A program made the translations under genes and the position numbers. This document shows positions 26,466 through 35,088 of a stretch of 64,000 bases of DNA, piece by piece. The notes under the pieces are model-generated. The model did no database searches. It was not told where the DNA came from and saw only the letters and a program-made list of their open reading frames with translations. This stretch comes from Sulfobacillus benefaciens (GTDB lineage: Bacteria > Bacillota > Sulfobacillia > Sulfobacillales > Sulfobacillaceae): positions 1 through 64,000 of the forward strand of contig PXYW01000003.1 of assembly GCA_003023695.1 (NCBI GenBank), in the 5' to 3' direction. How positions within the stretch are numbered: the stretch's first letter is position 1; the number at the start of each line of letters is the position of its first letter.

Positions 26466-27470
26466 TTACGGCAATCGCACTAATTGCTTACCCACATTTT
26501 CACCTCGAAACAGGCGGATCAGTGCTTGGGGGGTATTTTGCAATCCCTCCACGACATCTTCTAGCATCCGCAACTGCCCTTTTTGGTACCATTGCTGCAG
26601 CTGTTTTAAGGCGTCTCCAAATTGCGGGGCAAAGTCGCCTACGATGAAGCCGCGCGCAGTCGCCCTTCGGGTCAACAGTAGCGGCATCAGAGTTCGGGGT
26701 CCCAATTCCGGCTCGACCGAATTATACAAGGAAATTTGGCCACAAATGGCAATACGGGCAAAATCATTCAAGTAATTCACAACCCCATCGGTGATATTTC
26801 CTCCCACATTGTCAAAATATACATCGACGCCAGTGGGACAAATCTCGGCTAATTGTTCCCGAAGGTCTTGGGTCTTGTAATTAATCGTTCCATCAAATCC
26901 ATATGTGTCTTGCAACAGTTGTGTTTTCGCGTCGCTTCCGGCAATTCCAATCACCTTGCAGCCAATTATTTTGGCAATTTGCCCTACTTGGGAACCCACA
27001 GCCCCAGCGGCACCGGATATCACCACAACGTCACCCGATTTGGCCTGTCCCACGTGAAGTAAGCCAAAATACGCGGTTAATCCCGTCATTCCCAGAACAT
27101 GCAGCGCGGTGGTAGGCGGCATAGATTCATCCAATACTCGCACTCCCGCCCCTGATGTCACACAATAGTCGGCCCACGGCATTTGTCCAACAACCCAATC
27201 ACCCGCGTTTATATTAGGGTCGCGACTTTGTTCCACTGTGCCGACACCACCCCCTACCATGACCGATCCCAAGTCAAACGGCGGCGCGTATGACCGTCCC
27301 AAATTCATGCGCCCCCGCATATACGGATCCACTGAAAGATATCGGATACGTACCAAAATATCCCCTGCCCCCAATGTCGGCAATTTCCGGGTCTCCATCC
27401 GAAAGCTATCTTCTTGGACCATCCCCACTGGCCTCTTAACAAAAAATATTTCTCGAGTTGCTGGTTCCAC
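26466..27470 (-). CDS. NADP-dependent MDR-family reductase (CurA/prostaglandin-reductase-like)
   Basis: About 334 residues of the zinc-free medium-chain dehydrogenase/reductase family. The opening KRPVGMVQEDSFRME and the segment YLSVDPYMRGRM are typical of the CurA/LTB4 dehydrogenase group. The NADP Rossmann motif is SGAAGAVGSQVGQIAK and the nicotinamide region is DVYFDNVGG. Such enzymes reduce the double bond of alpha,beta-unsaturated ketones and aldehydes. AAGGAG seven bases before a GTG (27468-27470) fixes the start; an ATG six codons earlier lacks a site. It appears to be a single gene. Confidence 0.85.
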   Translation of the reverse strand: MEPATREIFFVKRPVGMVQEDSFRMETRKLPTLGAGDILVRIRYLSVDPYMRGRMNLGRSYAPPFDLGSVMVGGGVGTVEQSRDPNINAGDWVVGQMPWADYCVTSGAGVRVLDESMPPTTALHVLGMTGLTAYFGLLHVGQAKSGDVVVISGAAGAVGSQVGQIAKIIGCKVIGIAGSDAKTQLLQDTYGFDGTINYKTQDLREQLAEICPTGVDVYFDNVGGNITDGVVNYLNDFARIAICGQISLYNSVEPELGPRTLMPLLLTRRATARGFIVGDFAPQFGDALKQLQQWYQKGQLRMLEDVVEGLQNTPQALIRLFRGENVGKQLVRLP

Positions 27471-27607
27471 AACAATTCTCCTTATCATCAATTCGCATCG
27501 TTTTTCGGTTGCGTTCCAATAGGGCCAGGAATCTTAAGCGCTAACAGCTGTAGTTTAATCCCAATCATGATACACTATCCATAAATTACCTAAAGGAGTT
27601 ATGTGCT

Positions 27608-27898
27608 ATGAGTTTTTTCAAATCCCTACAGAACATGGTCGATGGTGGAGAACAACCGGCGACGATGCCTAATCACCAATGCAACGCTTGTCAAACCAGC
27701 ATGGACTACCGCGGCCCGCATGCAATACGGACTGGAGGCATGAACCGTGGCTGGGGGGTAGCGGCCGACGTTCTCTTAGGTGCGCGGGATGAGGCCCTAT
27801 TCGATCAAATGACAGAGCGCAACGTATTAGTTCATGTATTTGCTTGCCCCCACTGTGGTCGCATTGAAATGGTAAACGACCCCAAGCGAGGATTTTAG
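27608..27898 (+). CDS. Small zinc-ribbon-like protein
   Basis: 96 residues with two CxxC pairs, CNAC at about residues 25-28 and CPHC at about 79-82, which would bind one zinc. The middle part MNRGWGVAADVLLGARDEAL is not from a family I can name. AAAGGAG lies ten bases before the ATG. It stands alone in front of a long perfect hairpin. Function unknown. Confidence 0.72.
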   Translation: MSFFKSLQNMVDGGEQPATMPNHQCNACQTSMDYRGPHAIRTGGMNRGWGVAADVLLGARDEALFDQMTERNVLVHVFACPHCGRIEMVNDPKRGF

Positions 27899-27906
27899 CG
27901 CCAGCA

Positions 27907-27943
27907 ACAGAGCCTAGTTTTGGTTGTATAAACTAGGCTCTGT
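27907..27943. terminator. Perfect 14-bp stem-loop between convergent genes
   Basis: The stem arms are 27907-27920 and 27930-27943, complementary at every position (core AGAGCCTAGTTT), with a nine-base loop TGGTTGTAT. It lies between the ends of the zinc-ribbon gene and the M20 hydrolase gene. There is no T-run on either side, so it may act as a bidirectional terminator or an RNA-stabilising 3' structure. Confidence 0.6.
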
Positions 27944-27971
27944 CATCACTGGTTAAGAAGGTCAGACACAA

Positions 27972-29129
27972 TTATCCATTTAGCGCCAATGCCGCAAATG
28001 CCGCCGCACCATATTTTAACGATCGCTCATCCACCATTAGCCCAGCCGAGTGAAGACCCGTAGTAAAATGATCCCCCACTATACCCAGGTTTAATATGGC
28101 AGCCGGCACCCGCTCTGCAACGTACGCAAAGTCCTCAACCCCCAAAGTAGGCACCGCAATGTCCACAACATGCCCCGTGCCCAACTGTTCAGCCAAAATA
28201 CCCTTGACCTTTCGGGTCCACGGCACATTGGCGACTGCAGGCGGATACCCGGTATCCACTACCAATTCTGCCGTAGCCCGATACATTGCGGCGACATGTT
28301 GAACTACTTCGCGCACCCGCGTAAGTACAGCTGTTCGCGTACTCGGCTGCAGAGTTCGAATGGTTCCCGTCATCTCAACACGATCGGCAATCACGTTTTC
28401 TCGATATCCGCCATGAATCGTGCCAATGCTGATAACACAAGAATCTAATGGATCTTGCTCTCTGCTCACCAACACTTGCAATGCCTGAATTATCGCTACG
28501 CTCACCATGATAGCATCCACACCAGTATGCGGCGCAGAACCATGCCCGCCTTTGCCCAATACCGTCAAGGTAAAGTCATCGCATCCTCCCATCGCTGGGC
28601 CTTCCTTGAGCCCTATCACTCCGGTCGGAAGATCATCGGTAATGTGGATCATCGCCGCATGGGTCACTCGGGGTGATTCCAAAATACCTGCCTCGATCAT
28701 CGGCAATGCTCCGCCAGGACCCTCTTCCCCAGGTTGAAACATAAACACTATGGGTCGAGTTAACTCATGTTCGTGAATTTTAAGATATCGCGCCGCCCCC
28801 AACAACATCGCTGTATGGCAATCATGTCCGCAGGCGTGCATACAGCCAGCAACTTCGGATGCAAAAGGTAGTCCTGTGGTTTCCGTAATGGGTAGTGCAT
28901 CCATATCCCCGCGCAACAGCAATGCATTGCCTTGACTTGGGCCAAGCCAAGCTTTCACTCCATTAGCAATCGGTCGCGAGTGCGGTATTCCCCAGTGGTC
29001 TAAAGCCTCTTCGACCAGGCCGCGGGTACGCACCGTATCCAATCCCAGTTCCGGAAAGCGGTGAATATTGCGCCGCATTTCAATCATCCAAGGCTCGATT
29101 TCTTTCCATTCCCTGTCATTAATAATCAT
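27972..29129 (-). CDS. M20-family amidohydrolase (N-acyl-amino acid/hippurate hydrolase type)
   Basis: A 385-residue M20D-type metallohydrolase. Metal-binding residues are in MHACGHDCHTAMLLG, the catalytic glutamates in MFQPGEEGPGGA, and a further ligand in HITDDLPTGVIG. The dimerisation domain starts near DDFTLTVLGKGGHGSAPH, and the last histidine is in TTGLHSAGLMVDE. These enzymes cleave N-acyl amino acids, hippurate, or indole-acetyl conjugates in the cytosol. ATG 29127-29129 follows GGGGGTTCTCC. Single gene, substrate unknown. Confidence 0.87.
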   Translation of the reverse strand: MIINDREWKEIEPWMIEMRRNIHRFPELGLDTVRTRGLVEEALDHWGIPHSRPIANGVKAWLGPSQGNALLLRGDMDALPITETTGLPFASEVAGCMHACGHDCHTAMLLGAARYLKIHEHELTRPIVFMFQPGEEGPGGALPMIEAGILESPRVTHAAMIHITDDLPTGVIGLKEGPAMGGCDDFTLTVLGKGGHGSAPHTGVDAIMVSVAIIQALQVLVSREQDPLDSCVISIGTIHGGYRENVIADRVEMTGTIRTLQPSTRTAVLTRVREVVQHVAAMYRATAELVVDTGYPPAVANVPWTRKVKGILAEQLGTGHVVDIAVPTLGVEDFAYVAERVPAAILNLGIVGDHFTTGLHSAGLMVDERSLKYGAAAFAALALNG

Positions 29130-29559
29130 GGAGAACCCCCGTCATCGTGAATTTGTTTAAGACCCTTAGTCGTCGACACGCACCCCAGGGGTTTCGACGG
29201 CAGGGTTGCCACGGAGCAAGCGACCGGAAAGACGCGTACCGCTCGTTATAAGCATTGCTTCAGCTTAATTCTCCAATTCTCGAAGCCTGCTTGTCAACAA
29301 AAGCTATCACATCCTAACGTTGCCATCATCGGTAGAAAATGAGTCTATCCGCCAAATTTACCCACGGACGAGTTGCGACTAACGGTACTTAGACCGATCT
29401 TAGCGATTGCATTGGGAATATTAGTTACCTTGCGGCGAACATGTAACGCTTGCAACACCGGAGGAAGGCCACAATAGTCACACGGAGTCCAGGCTGCTCA
29501 CTGCCCCGAGTCTTGAGGCGTAAAGCTGTCAATTTTTCACAGTTTTACGTTATGTGACG
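29130..29559. other. 430-base gap, no gene seen
   Basis: No frame with start and ribosome site. The composition is mixed, with stretches that look like degraded mobile-element ends (for example CGACACGCACCCCAGGGG near 29174), but no repeat or named family could be assigned. The right part would carry nothing regulatory for the HxlR gene, whose promoter is on its other side. Confidence 0.3.
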
Positions 29560-29898
29560 CTACAATACCTCATGATTATGCACAGCCGTGTCAATCCAAT
29601 TATCTGCCCATTGGTGAACGGCATCCATCACCACACGAAAAGCTTCTCCTTTGGGCGTTAGGGTGTAGGTGACTTGAACCGGTACCGTTGGTACGACCGT
29701 TCGGGTAACGATACCGGCAGTTTCCAATTCACGAAGCCGTTCAGCAAGCATGCGATCACTGACTTGCGGGATGCTGTCATGAATTTGCCCGAACCTTTTG
29801 GGGCCGGACAGTAAGACTTCCCAAATTAAACCCACCCATCGGCGCCCCAGTAATCCAAAAATAGCTTCGAACTTGGGACACAGCCGTTGTTCGTTCAT
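29560..29898 (-). CDS. HxlR-family transcriptional regulator
   Basis: 112 residues, the usual HxlR length, forming one winged helix. The hallmarks are cysteine 7 in MNEQRLCPKFEAIFGLLGR, the sequence GLIWEVLLSGPKRFGQIHD, helix VSDRMLAERLRELETAGIV and the wing YTLTPKGEAF. The cysteine near the N-terminus is the place where some relatives sense aldehydes or oxidants. GGAGGG precedes the ATG. It diverges from the pirin gene across 158 bases holding an inverted repeat, so it likely regulates pirin and itself. Confidence 0.87.
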   Translation of the reverse strand: MNEQRLCPKFEAIFGLLGRRWVGLIWEVLLSGPKRFGQIHDSIPQVSDRMLAERLRELETAGIVTRTVVPTVPVQVTYTLTPKGEAFRVVMDAVHQWADNWIDTAVHNHEVL

Positions 29899-29924
29899 AT
29901 CAGTCCCTCCTTCGTTATTATACA

Positions 29925-29980
29925 GAAGCTATTGACAAATATAAAGAAACTAGCTAAATTTGTAATTAAGAAGTAGCTTC
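29925..29980 (+). promoter_or_regulatory. Promoter of the pirin gene framed by an inverted repeat
   Basis: TTGACA at 29932-29937 and TAAATT at 29955-29960 are 17 bases apart. GAAGCTA (29925-29931) and TAGCTTC (29974-29980) are perfect inverted copies, one touching the -35 box and the other near the start of transcription, as expected for repression by a dimer or DNA loop. Confidence 0.55.
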
Positions 29981-30056
29981 CGTTTCGGTAGTATCAGAAT
30001 ATGGTGCCCAGTTTATCGGTAATCATATCCCTGAGATATGTTAAGGAGGATCTTGC

Positions 30057-31031
30057 ATGCCCGCTGTCACGCACCCTAATTGGTTGCAATTGCCCCGCAT
30101 CGGACCGCCAATACCACAAGCTATAGATCGTCCTGTAGAAAGGCTAGTAACGGCCCCGAGTTTACTTGAAGGCGCTGGATTCCCTGTCAGAAGGCCCTTC
30201 CCGAGCCGTGAAATAGGCTTTCGCAATGCTGATCCTTTTCTGTTGCTAGATCACTTAGGCGCCGTTGAATATGCGCCCGGCGAAGCCAAAGGAGCTCCTT
30301 GGCACCCTCACCGGGGATTTGAAACCGTGACTTATATCATCGATGGTGTGATGCAGCACCGCGATTCCCAAGGCGGCGGGGGATTGATTACCAATGGCGA
30401 TACCCAGTGGATGACCGCAGGGTCGGGAATTTTGCACGATGAGTTGCCTACCGAAGAATTGGTACGTACCGGAGGCCTGTTTCACGGAATCCAGCTCTGG
30501 GTAAATCTCCCCAGACGCTTAAAATGGACTCCGCCCCGTTACCAAAGTTTGGCGTCCCATCACGTCACTTTGGTTTCATCCGAGCACGGCGATGCGTTAC
30601 TGCGGATTATTGCCGGAGAACTTGATGGCCATAAAGGACCTGGGGTGACATGGACGCCGGTGACTGTGGTTCATGCCACATTGAATCCCGGATCTCTTTT
30701 ACAAGTTCCCTGGCCCCAACACTTTAATACCCTGATCTATGTGCTTTCAGGGGCCGGAACCGTAAGCTCGGCCGGCGTATTGATGCACGAGGGCCAGGGT
30801 GCACAAATGGGCTTCGGAGATATCATTACCATTGCCGCCAGCACAGAGCGTACTGGTCCCAGCGATACAATGGAAGTCCTCTTGCTAGGAGGTCGACCCA
30901 TCGGAGAACCTATTGCCAGTTACGGACCGTTCGTCATGAACACCCATGCGGAAATTGTGCAAGCGTTCAATGACTATCAAGAAGGACGGATGGGAAACAT
31001 TCCTGCACAAGAGTTTCATCCCGGTGGTTAG
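30057..31031 (+). CDS. Pirin family protein
   Basis: A 324-residue two-domain cupin. The N-terminal metal site shows WHPHRGFETVTYIIDG and a later histidine and glutamate in GSGILHDELPTEE. The middle of the protein carries FHGIQLWVNLPRRLKWTPP, typical of pirins. Some bacterial pirins act as quercetin 2,3-dioxygenases, others bind metabolic enzymes. AAGGAGG lies eight bases before the ATG. The divergent HxlR gene suggests induction by an electrophile or aromatic compound. The stop codon overlaps the end of the SCO1 gene by four bases, tail to tail. Confidence 0.9.
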   Translation: MPAVTHPNWLQLPRIGPPIPQAIDRPVERLVTAPSLLEGAGFPVRRPFPSREIGFRNADPFLLLDHLGAVEYAPGEAKGAPWHPHRGFETVTYIIDGVMQHRDSQGGGGLITNGDTQWMTAGSGILHDELPTEELVRTGGLFHGIQLWVNLPRRLKWTPPRYQSLASHHVTLVSSEHGDALLRIIAGELDGHKGPGVTWTPVTVVHATLNPGSLLQVPWPQHFNTLIYVLSGAGTVSSAGVLMHEGQGAQMGFGDIITIAASTERTGPSDTMEVLLLGGRPIGEPIASYGPFVMNTHAEIVQAFNDYQEGRMGNIPAQEFHPGG

Positions 31032-32170
31032 CGTTGGCTAATCACCTCTTGGATTATTGATGTCAATTTGTCCAAGGGAAGCCAACCATCATGGCTCCAC
31101 AAGATTTGACCGGATGACGACGTGAGCGTTAGCCATGGCTGATCCTGCACCCCATAACCATCTGCTACTTGTCCAGTCGTGTCAATGGCCACAGGAAATC
31201 GTAACGGCGATGGCAATGTGGCCAAATATGATGTCAACGCATGCCCCGACGGTTCAGTTGGTGCCTCATCAACAGCAATCACGGAGGGCCAATTGTTTTT
31301 GTCGGCAATCGCTTGGTATTGATTGAACATCGTTAAATTAGCACTTAAATCGGACGTCTGCCGAACCCAGGTGGCAAAGAACACGAGGAGATGCGGATGT
31401 CCTGGTCCCAAGGATACTGACCTGCCAATGGTCGTAGGGAGCTGCATTGGGGTTTTTGGAGAAGTTCCCGGAATATAGCGATAGGAAATAGGTGGCAATC
31501 GTGGAGGATGGGGCAATAGATGGGCAATCGCTTGAGCTAAGACATGAGCCTGTTGGCCTATACTGGCATAAGCCATTTGCGAATCATAAATCTCCATTTC
31601 TTGTCCCTTTTGGTTAATTAAGTACACTGCAGGAGTATGGTCAATAGCTCCATGCACCACAGCCACGTAGATTCCGTAGGCCTTCCACACCGATTCCAAT
31701 TGCTTGACGGATCCGGTAAGAAAATCCCAAGAAGTTAAAAGACCATGATCGACGGAATAGGCCTTAACATCAGCCACGGAGACCGCGTCCGGATTGGCGT
31801 CGACGCCCACTAACTGCACTTGCCCACCATCCGATCCCAACATCCGGACCGCTTGCACCAACGTCTCTGTCGTTATGGGACAGATCGTGGTGCATTCGCT
31901 GTCGGTAAATGCCAATACCACAACCTTTCCCCGAAATTGACGAAGCGATGTTGTCTGACCAAACTGATTTGTCAACGTAAAGTTGGGCGCTGGATGCCCT
32001 CCAAGAGAAGTTCCCGGATCAATATCAGGATTCGTGGCCAACGGGGAGAGATGAGACACAATGGCTTGTGATCCGGCCGCTTTTGAATGCATGCGGTATC
32101 CCGCCAGCATAGCCATTCCTACAACTAACAGCAATACAGGAATTGCGTAGAATAAAAATCGGCGCCGCAT
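31028..32170 (-). CDS. SCO1-type protein fused to a cysteine-less thioredoxin-like domain
   Basis: 380 residues. One membrane anchor (about 5-24) leaves the rest outside. Domain 1 (about 60-220) is SCO1/SenC: the copper-site cysteines 93 and 97 in SECTTICPIT and histidine 178 in DHTPAVYLI are all kept. Domain 2 (about 245-380) has a thioredoxin/TlpA look, but the expected WCxxC reads FFATWVRQTSDL, so both redox cysteines are gone. AAGGAGG precedes TTG-ATG at 32173/32170. It follows the coxE gene by 53 bases and may be the last gene of the cox operon. Copper delivery to an oxidase is the known SCO role; its link here to the hydroxylase is inference. Confidence 0.85.
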   Translation of the reverse strand: MRRRFLFYAIPVLLLVVGMAMLAGYRMHSKAAGSQAIVSHLSPLATNPDIDPGTSLGGHPAPNFTLTNQFGQTTSLRQFRGKVVVLAFTDSECTTICPITTETLVQAVRMLGSDGGQVQLVGVDANPDAVSVADVKAYSVDHGLLTSWDFLTGSVKQLESVWKAYGIYVAVVHGAIDHTPAVYLINQKGQEMEIYDSQMAYASIGQQAHVLAQAIAHLLPHPPRLPPISYRYIPGTSPKTPMQLPTTIGRSVSLGPGHPHLLVFFATWVRQTSDLSANLTMFNQYQAIADKNNWPSVIAVDEAPTEPSGHALTSYLATLPSPLRFPVAIDTTGQVADGYGVQDQPWLTLTSSSGQILWSHDGWLPLDKLTSIIQEVISQR

Positions 32171-32223
32171 CAACTGACGACCTCCTTGAGAGAATGGCCG
32201 AAACACGTCATAGTATGACGCAT

Positions 32224-33327
32224 TTACCTCATAGCATTCCAAGTCGTGGTTAATTCTTCGATAGTACCCGCGGCGTGGACCCGGTCAACGTTATTCCTCA
32301 ATGTCTTTAGCGAGTGAGTGGTATAAGCAAAACCCGGGCGCGAATCCCACGGATTTCCCCAAATTAGTTGGCGGCATCGGCGCCGCACGGCAGATGCATA
32401 AACTGCTAGAGGCTCCGATTCGCCACTTTCAAAGCCATCGGTCAGGAGCAGCACATCCGTTCGCTGACTCAACCATCGAGAATATTGATGTATTGTCGTT
32501 GCCAGTGCATCAGTTATTCGTGTGCCGCCATGAATGTCATGAGCAGTCTCGTAGATAGCTGCTAAAGCGTCGAGACTGCCGAGGTGTCTCAACGGCTGAG
32601 TCACTCGTGTAATCCGGGTGCTAAAACTCAATATTTCAACCCGTCGCTGTTGATGAACCAATTCATGTAAAAACTGAAATATGGTAGGCGTGACACTTTC
32701 CATGGAGCGACTGGTGTCCCACAATATTAAAGTAAGCCGTTCGCGCCATACTCGACGTCGATGCCAAAGACGCATAATTTCGCCCTGGGCCAGGCCCTTG
32801 CGCAGTGTCTTCGAGGTGTTCCAATAACGACCGTGAGACGCGCTCTGCCTTCGATGACTGCGATATTGATGCACCGCCAATTTTTCCACATGGTGCAAGC
32901 CAGAAATGTCCTCTACAAGTCTCTGCGTGGCTACAGTCTCATCGCGGCTAGCACGGCCAGCATGAGAAAAGATCGTAGCCCGAGCGTTATGGGTCGAAGG
33001 CGCAGAATTCCCTCCCCACCAACTTACCTGCCTCGTGTGAGGATCGGGCGGTGCCAGACCCAACAACCAAGGAGATTCCTGCGGTAAGATCACATCAACT
33101 CCCGCCAGGGATCCAATAAACGCAGCAAATAGATAGGCCAATAAGTTTTTCTGCTCTACGGTGCGCACTAGACACGCGCCCACGATATCAAAAAATTGTA
33201 CGAAGTTTTCAGGCTTTGCCAAAACCACCGCATTCATGACACGTTCCATATCCCGATAGCTAATGTCAAAACCATAAGCCCGCAATCCGCGAAAAAACAG
33301 CCACCAGTTATAAAGAACGGGTTCCAT
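32224..33327 (-). CDS. coxE: CoxE-like von Willebrand factor A protein
   Basis: 367 residues. The N-terminal region resembles CoxE and is followed by a basic linker and a VWA domain from about residue 195. The metal site begins DTSRS at residues 204-208, then a conserved threonine (GGTRITDAL) and aspartate (LLLTDGFESG). CoxE partners with the AAA+ protein CoxD; in Oligotropha this pair helps assemble the Cu/Mo centre of CO dehydrogenase. The start overlaps coxD by 20 bases, so the two are co-translated. Confidence 0.85.
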   Translation of the reverse strand: MEPVLYNWWLFFRGLRAYGFDISYRDMERVMNAVVLAKPENFVQFFDIVGACLVRTVEQKNLLAYLFAAFIGSLAGVDVILPQESPWLLGLAPPDPHTRQVSWWGGNSAPSTHNARATIFSHAGRASRDETVATQRLVEDISGLHHVEKLAVHQYRSHRRQSASHGRYWNTSKTLRKGLAQGEIMRLWHRRRVWRERLTLILWDTSRSMESVTPTIFQFLHELVHQQRRVEILSFSTRITRVTQPLRHLGSLDALAAIYETAHDIHGGTRITDALATTIHQYSRWLSQRTDVLLLTDGFESGESEPLAVYASAVRRRCRQLIWGNPWDSRPGFAYTTHSLKTLRNNVDRVHAAGTIEELTTTWNAMR

Positions 33328-34240
33328 CTGCTAACCCTACATCCTTTAAGATTTGCTCCAGTTTCGATCCCAACGGGGTTTGCACGGCCGTTAGCCGTTC
33401 CAAATCCTCACGATATTTAATCAAACATCCTAACGTTTCTTCCACGACAGCCGGCGATAGCTTCGTCTTTGACAAAATTCCCACAGCTTTTGCCCAATCA
33501 AGGGTTTCTGCGATCCCTGGAGCTTTGTGAAGTGGCTCTTGGCGAAGCCGCTGCACCATATTCACTAACGTCATGGCTAAATCTTGAGGAAGATCCTGAT
33601 ATAGCCGAGTTACAATAGCTAGTTCGCGATCAAAGGTTGGATAGGGTAACCACTGATAGAGGCACCGACGTTTTAACGCCTCATGCACCTCGCGACTTCG
33701 GTTAGAGGTCAGAAATACCAAAGGATATTCTACTGCCCGGATAGTGCCAATTTCCGGAATTGTCACTTGGAACTCTGACAATACTTCTAGTAGGAATGCT
33801 TCGAACTCATCATCACTCCGGTCAATCTCATCAATTAACAGAACAGGAGCCGGACCTTTCGGCGAAATCGCCTGCAGCAATGGACGAGCAATCAAATAAC
33901 GTTCGCTATAAAGCTCATCTTCAATTGCCGCATCAACAGTTCGCCCGGATGATTCCGCAAGCCGAACATGCATCAACTGTCGAGGGTAATTCCAGTCATA
34001 AAGCGCGCTTTCCCTGTCGATGCCCTCATAGCATTGCAGCCGTATGAGCGGCCGGTGCACAGCGTTGGCTACCGCAATAGCCAACGCTGTCTTTCCCACC
34101 CCCGGCTCGCCTTCCAAGTACAAAGGAAGATTCATCTTGGCACTTAAAAATACTGCCGTAGCCAGCGACGAGTCAGCTAAATATCCCGAACGCAGAAGAT
34201 CCGCTACAACGTCCCCAGGGCCATTCCAATCAACTTGCAT
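33308..34240 (-). CDS. coxD: CoxD-like MoxR-family AAA+ ATPase
   Basis: 310 residues. Walker A is GEPGVGKTA at about 44-52, Walker B is VLLIDEIDRSDDEF, sensor 1 is VFLTSNRSREVHEALKRR, and the latter also gives the arginine finger. The MoxR/CoxD type works as a ring with a VWA partner to mature metalloenzymes. It lies three bases after the coxM gene and overlaps coxE, supporting a role in activation of the adjacent molybdenum hydroxylase. Confidence 0.88.
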   Translation of the reverse strand: MQVDWNGPGDVVADLLRSGYLADSSLATAVFLSAKMNLPLYLEGEPGVGKTALAIAVANAVHRPLIRLQCYEGIDRESALYDWNYPRQLMHVRLAESSGRTVDAAIEDELYSERYLIARPLLQAISPKGPAPVLLIDEIDRSDDEFEAFLLEVLSEFQVTIPEIGTIRAVEYPLVFLTSNRSREVHEALKRRCLYQWLPYPTFDRELAIVTRLYQDLPQDLAMTLVNMVQRLRQEPLHKAPGIAETLDWAKAVGILSKTKLSPAVVEETLGCLIKYREDLERLTAVQTPLGSKLEQILKDVGLADGTRSL

Positions 34241-34243
34241 TCG

Positions 34244-35086
34244 TTAGTCTTTCCCCGCCATCGTTTGGTGCAATGCCCTGGAAACATAAACATTTACCAA
34301 TTGCCGCTTGTACCCAGTGACGTCGTCCTCGACGGGTGCATGAACAGCTGCAAGCCGTGCCGCCTCCCCAATTGACGAGGCGTTCACACCTTGCTCAGTA
34401 AGATAGGCTTCGGCTTCAACAGCACGAAATGCCGTGGAGCCAATACCGGTTATAGCCATTTTGACAGAAGTGCCGCCATTCCCCACCCAACATGCTACCC
34501 CAATCACGGGATAACCGGAAGCCGGGTGGGGCCTTTTAAGATAAGTGCTTGCCGCATCCGATGGCATAGCAGGCACTTCCACTGCCATCAAAACTTCTCT
34601 AGCACCCAACGCAGTAACAAACGGTGCTACAAAAAATTCAGAGGCCGGAATCTTGCGTATGCCATCGGGACCGCTAACAACCATTTGTGCATCGAGTGCC
34701 AACACTGCGGCGGGCAAATCCGCAGCGCTATCAGCATGACAGAGACTACCGCCGATAGTTCCCCGATTCCGTACCTGAACGTCACCAATAACAGCGGCAG
34801 TCTTGCTTAGTAAAGGCGCCTCGGCTTGTATCACAGGGTTTTGCGCCACTTCAACATGCCGGGTCATGGCCCCCACCGTGACTACGCCATCGTGCACGGA
34901 CACACCGTGCAATTCCGGGATCCCACTAATATCTACCACCATCTCGGGAGCTGCCAACCGTAATTTCATGAGTGGTAATAGGCTGTGCCCGCCCGCCAAG
35001 AGTTTAACCTCGGTTCCCTGTTGCAGCAAATCCGATGCCTCATTCACGGTGCTCGCACGGCGGAATTCAAACGGTGCAGTTAGCAT
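34244..35086 (-). CDS. coxM: Molybdenum hydroxylase FAD-binding (medium) subunit
   Basis: 280 residues of the CoxM/CutM family. Both FAD motifs are present: AGGHSLLPLMKLR at about 31-43 and TIGGSLCHADSAADLP at about 108-123. The C-terminal CO-dehydrogenase flavoprotein domain follows. It passes electrons from the iron-sulfur subunit to the acceptor. AAGGAGG nine bases before the ATG at 35084-35086 sets the start, two bases after the coxL stop. Confidence 0.9.
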   Translation of the reverse strand: MLTAPFEFRRASTVNEASDLLQQGTEVKLLAGGHSLLPLMKLRLAAPEMVVDISGIPELHGVSVHDGVVTVGAMTRHVEVAQNPVIQAEAPLLSKTAAVIGDVQVRNRGTIGGSLCHADSAADLPAAVLALDAQMVVSGPDGIRKIPASEFFVAPFVTALGAREVLMAVEVPAMPSDAASTYLKRPHPASGYPVIGVACWVGNGGTSVKMAITGIGSTAFRAVEAEAYLTEQGVNASSIGEAARLAAVHAPVEDDVTGYKRQLVNVYVSRALHQTMAGKD

Positions 35087-35088
35087 GA

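Noticed and set aside
29130-29559. Transposon relic in the gap before the HxlR gene
   Set aside because: Some stretches look like IS ends, but no recognisable transposase piece or repeat pair could be shown.
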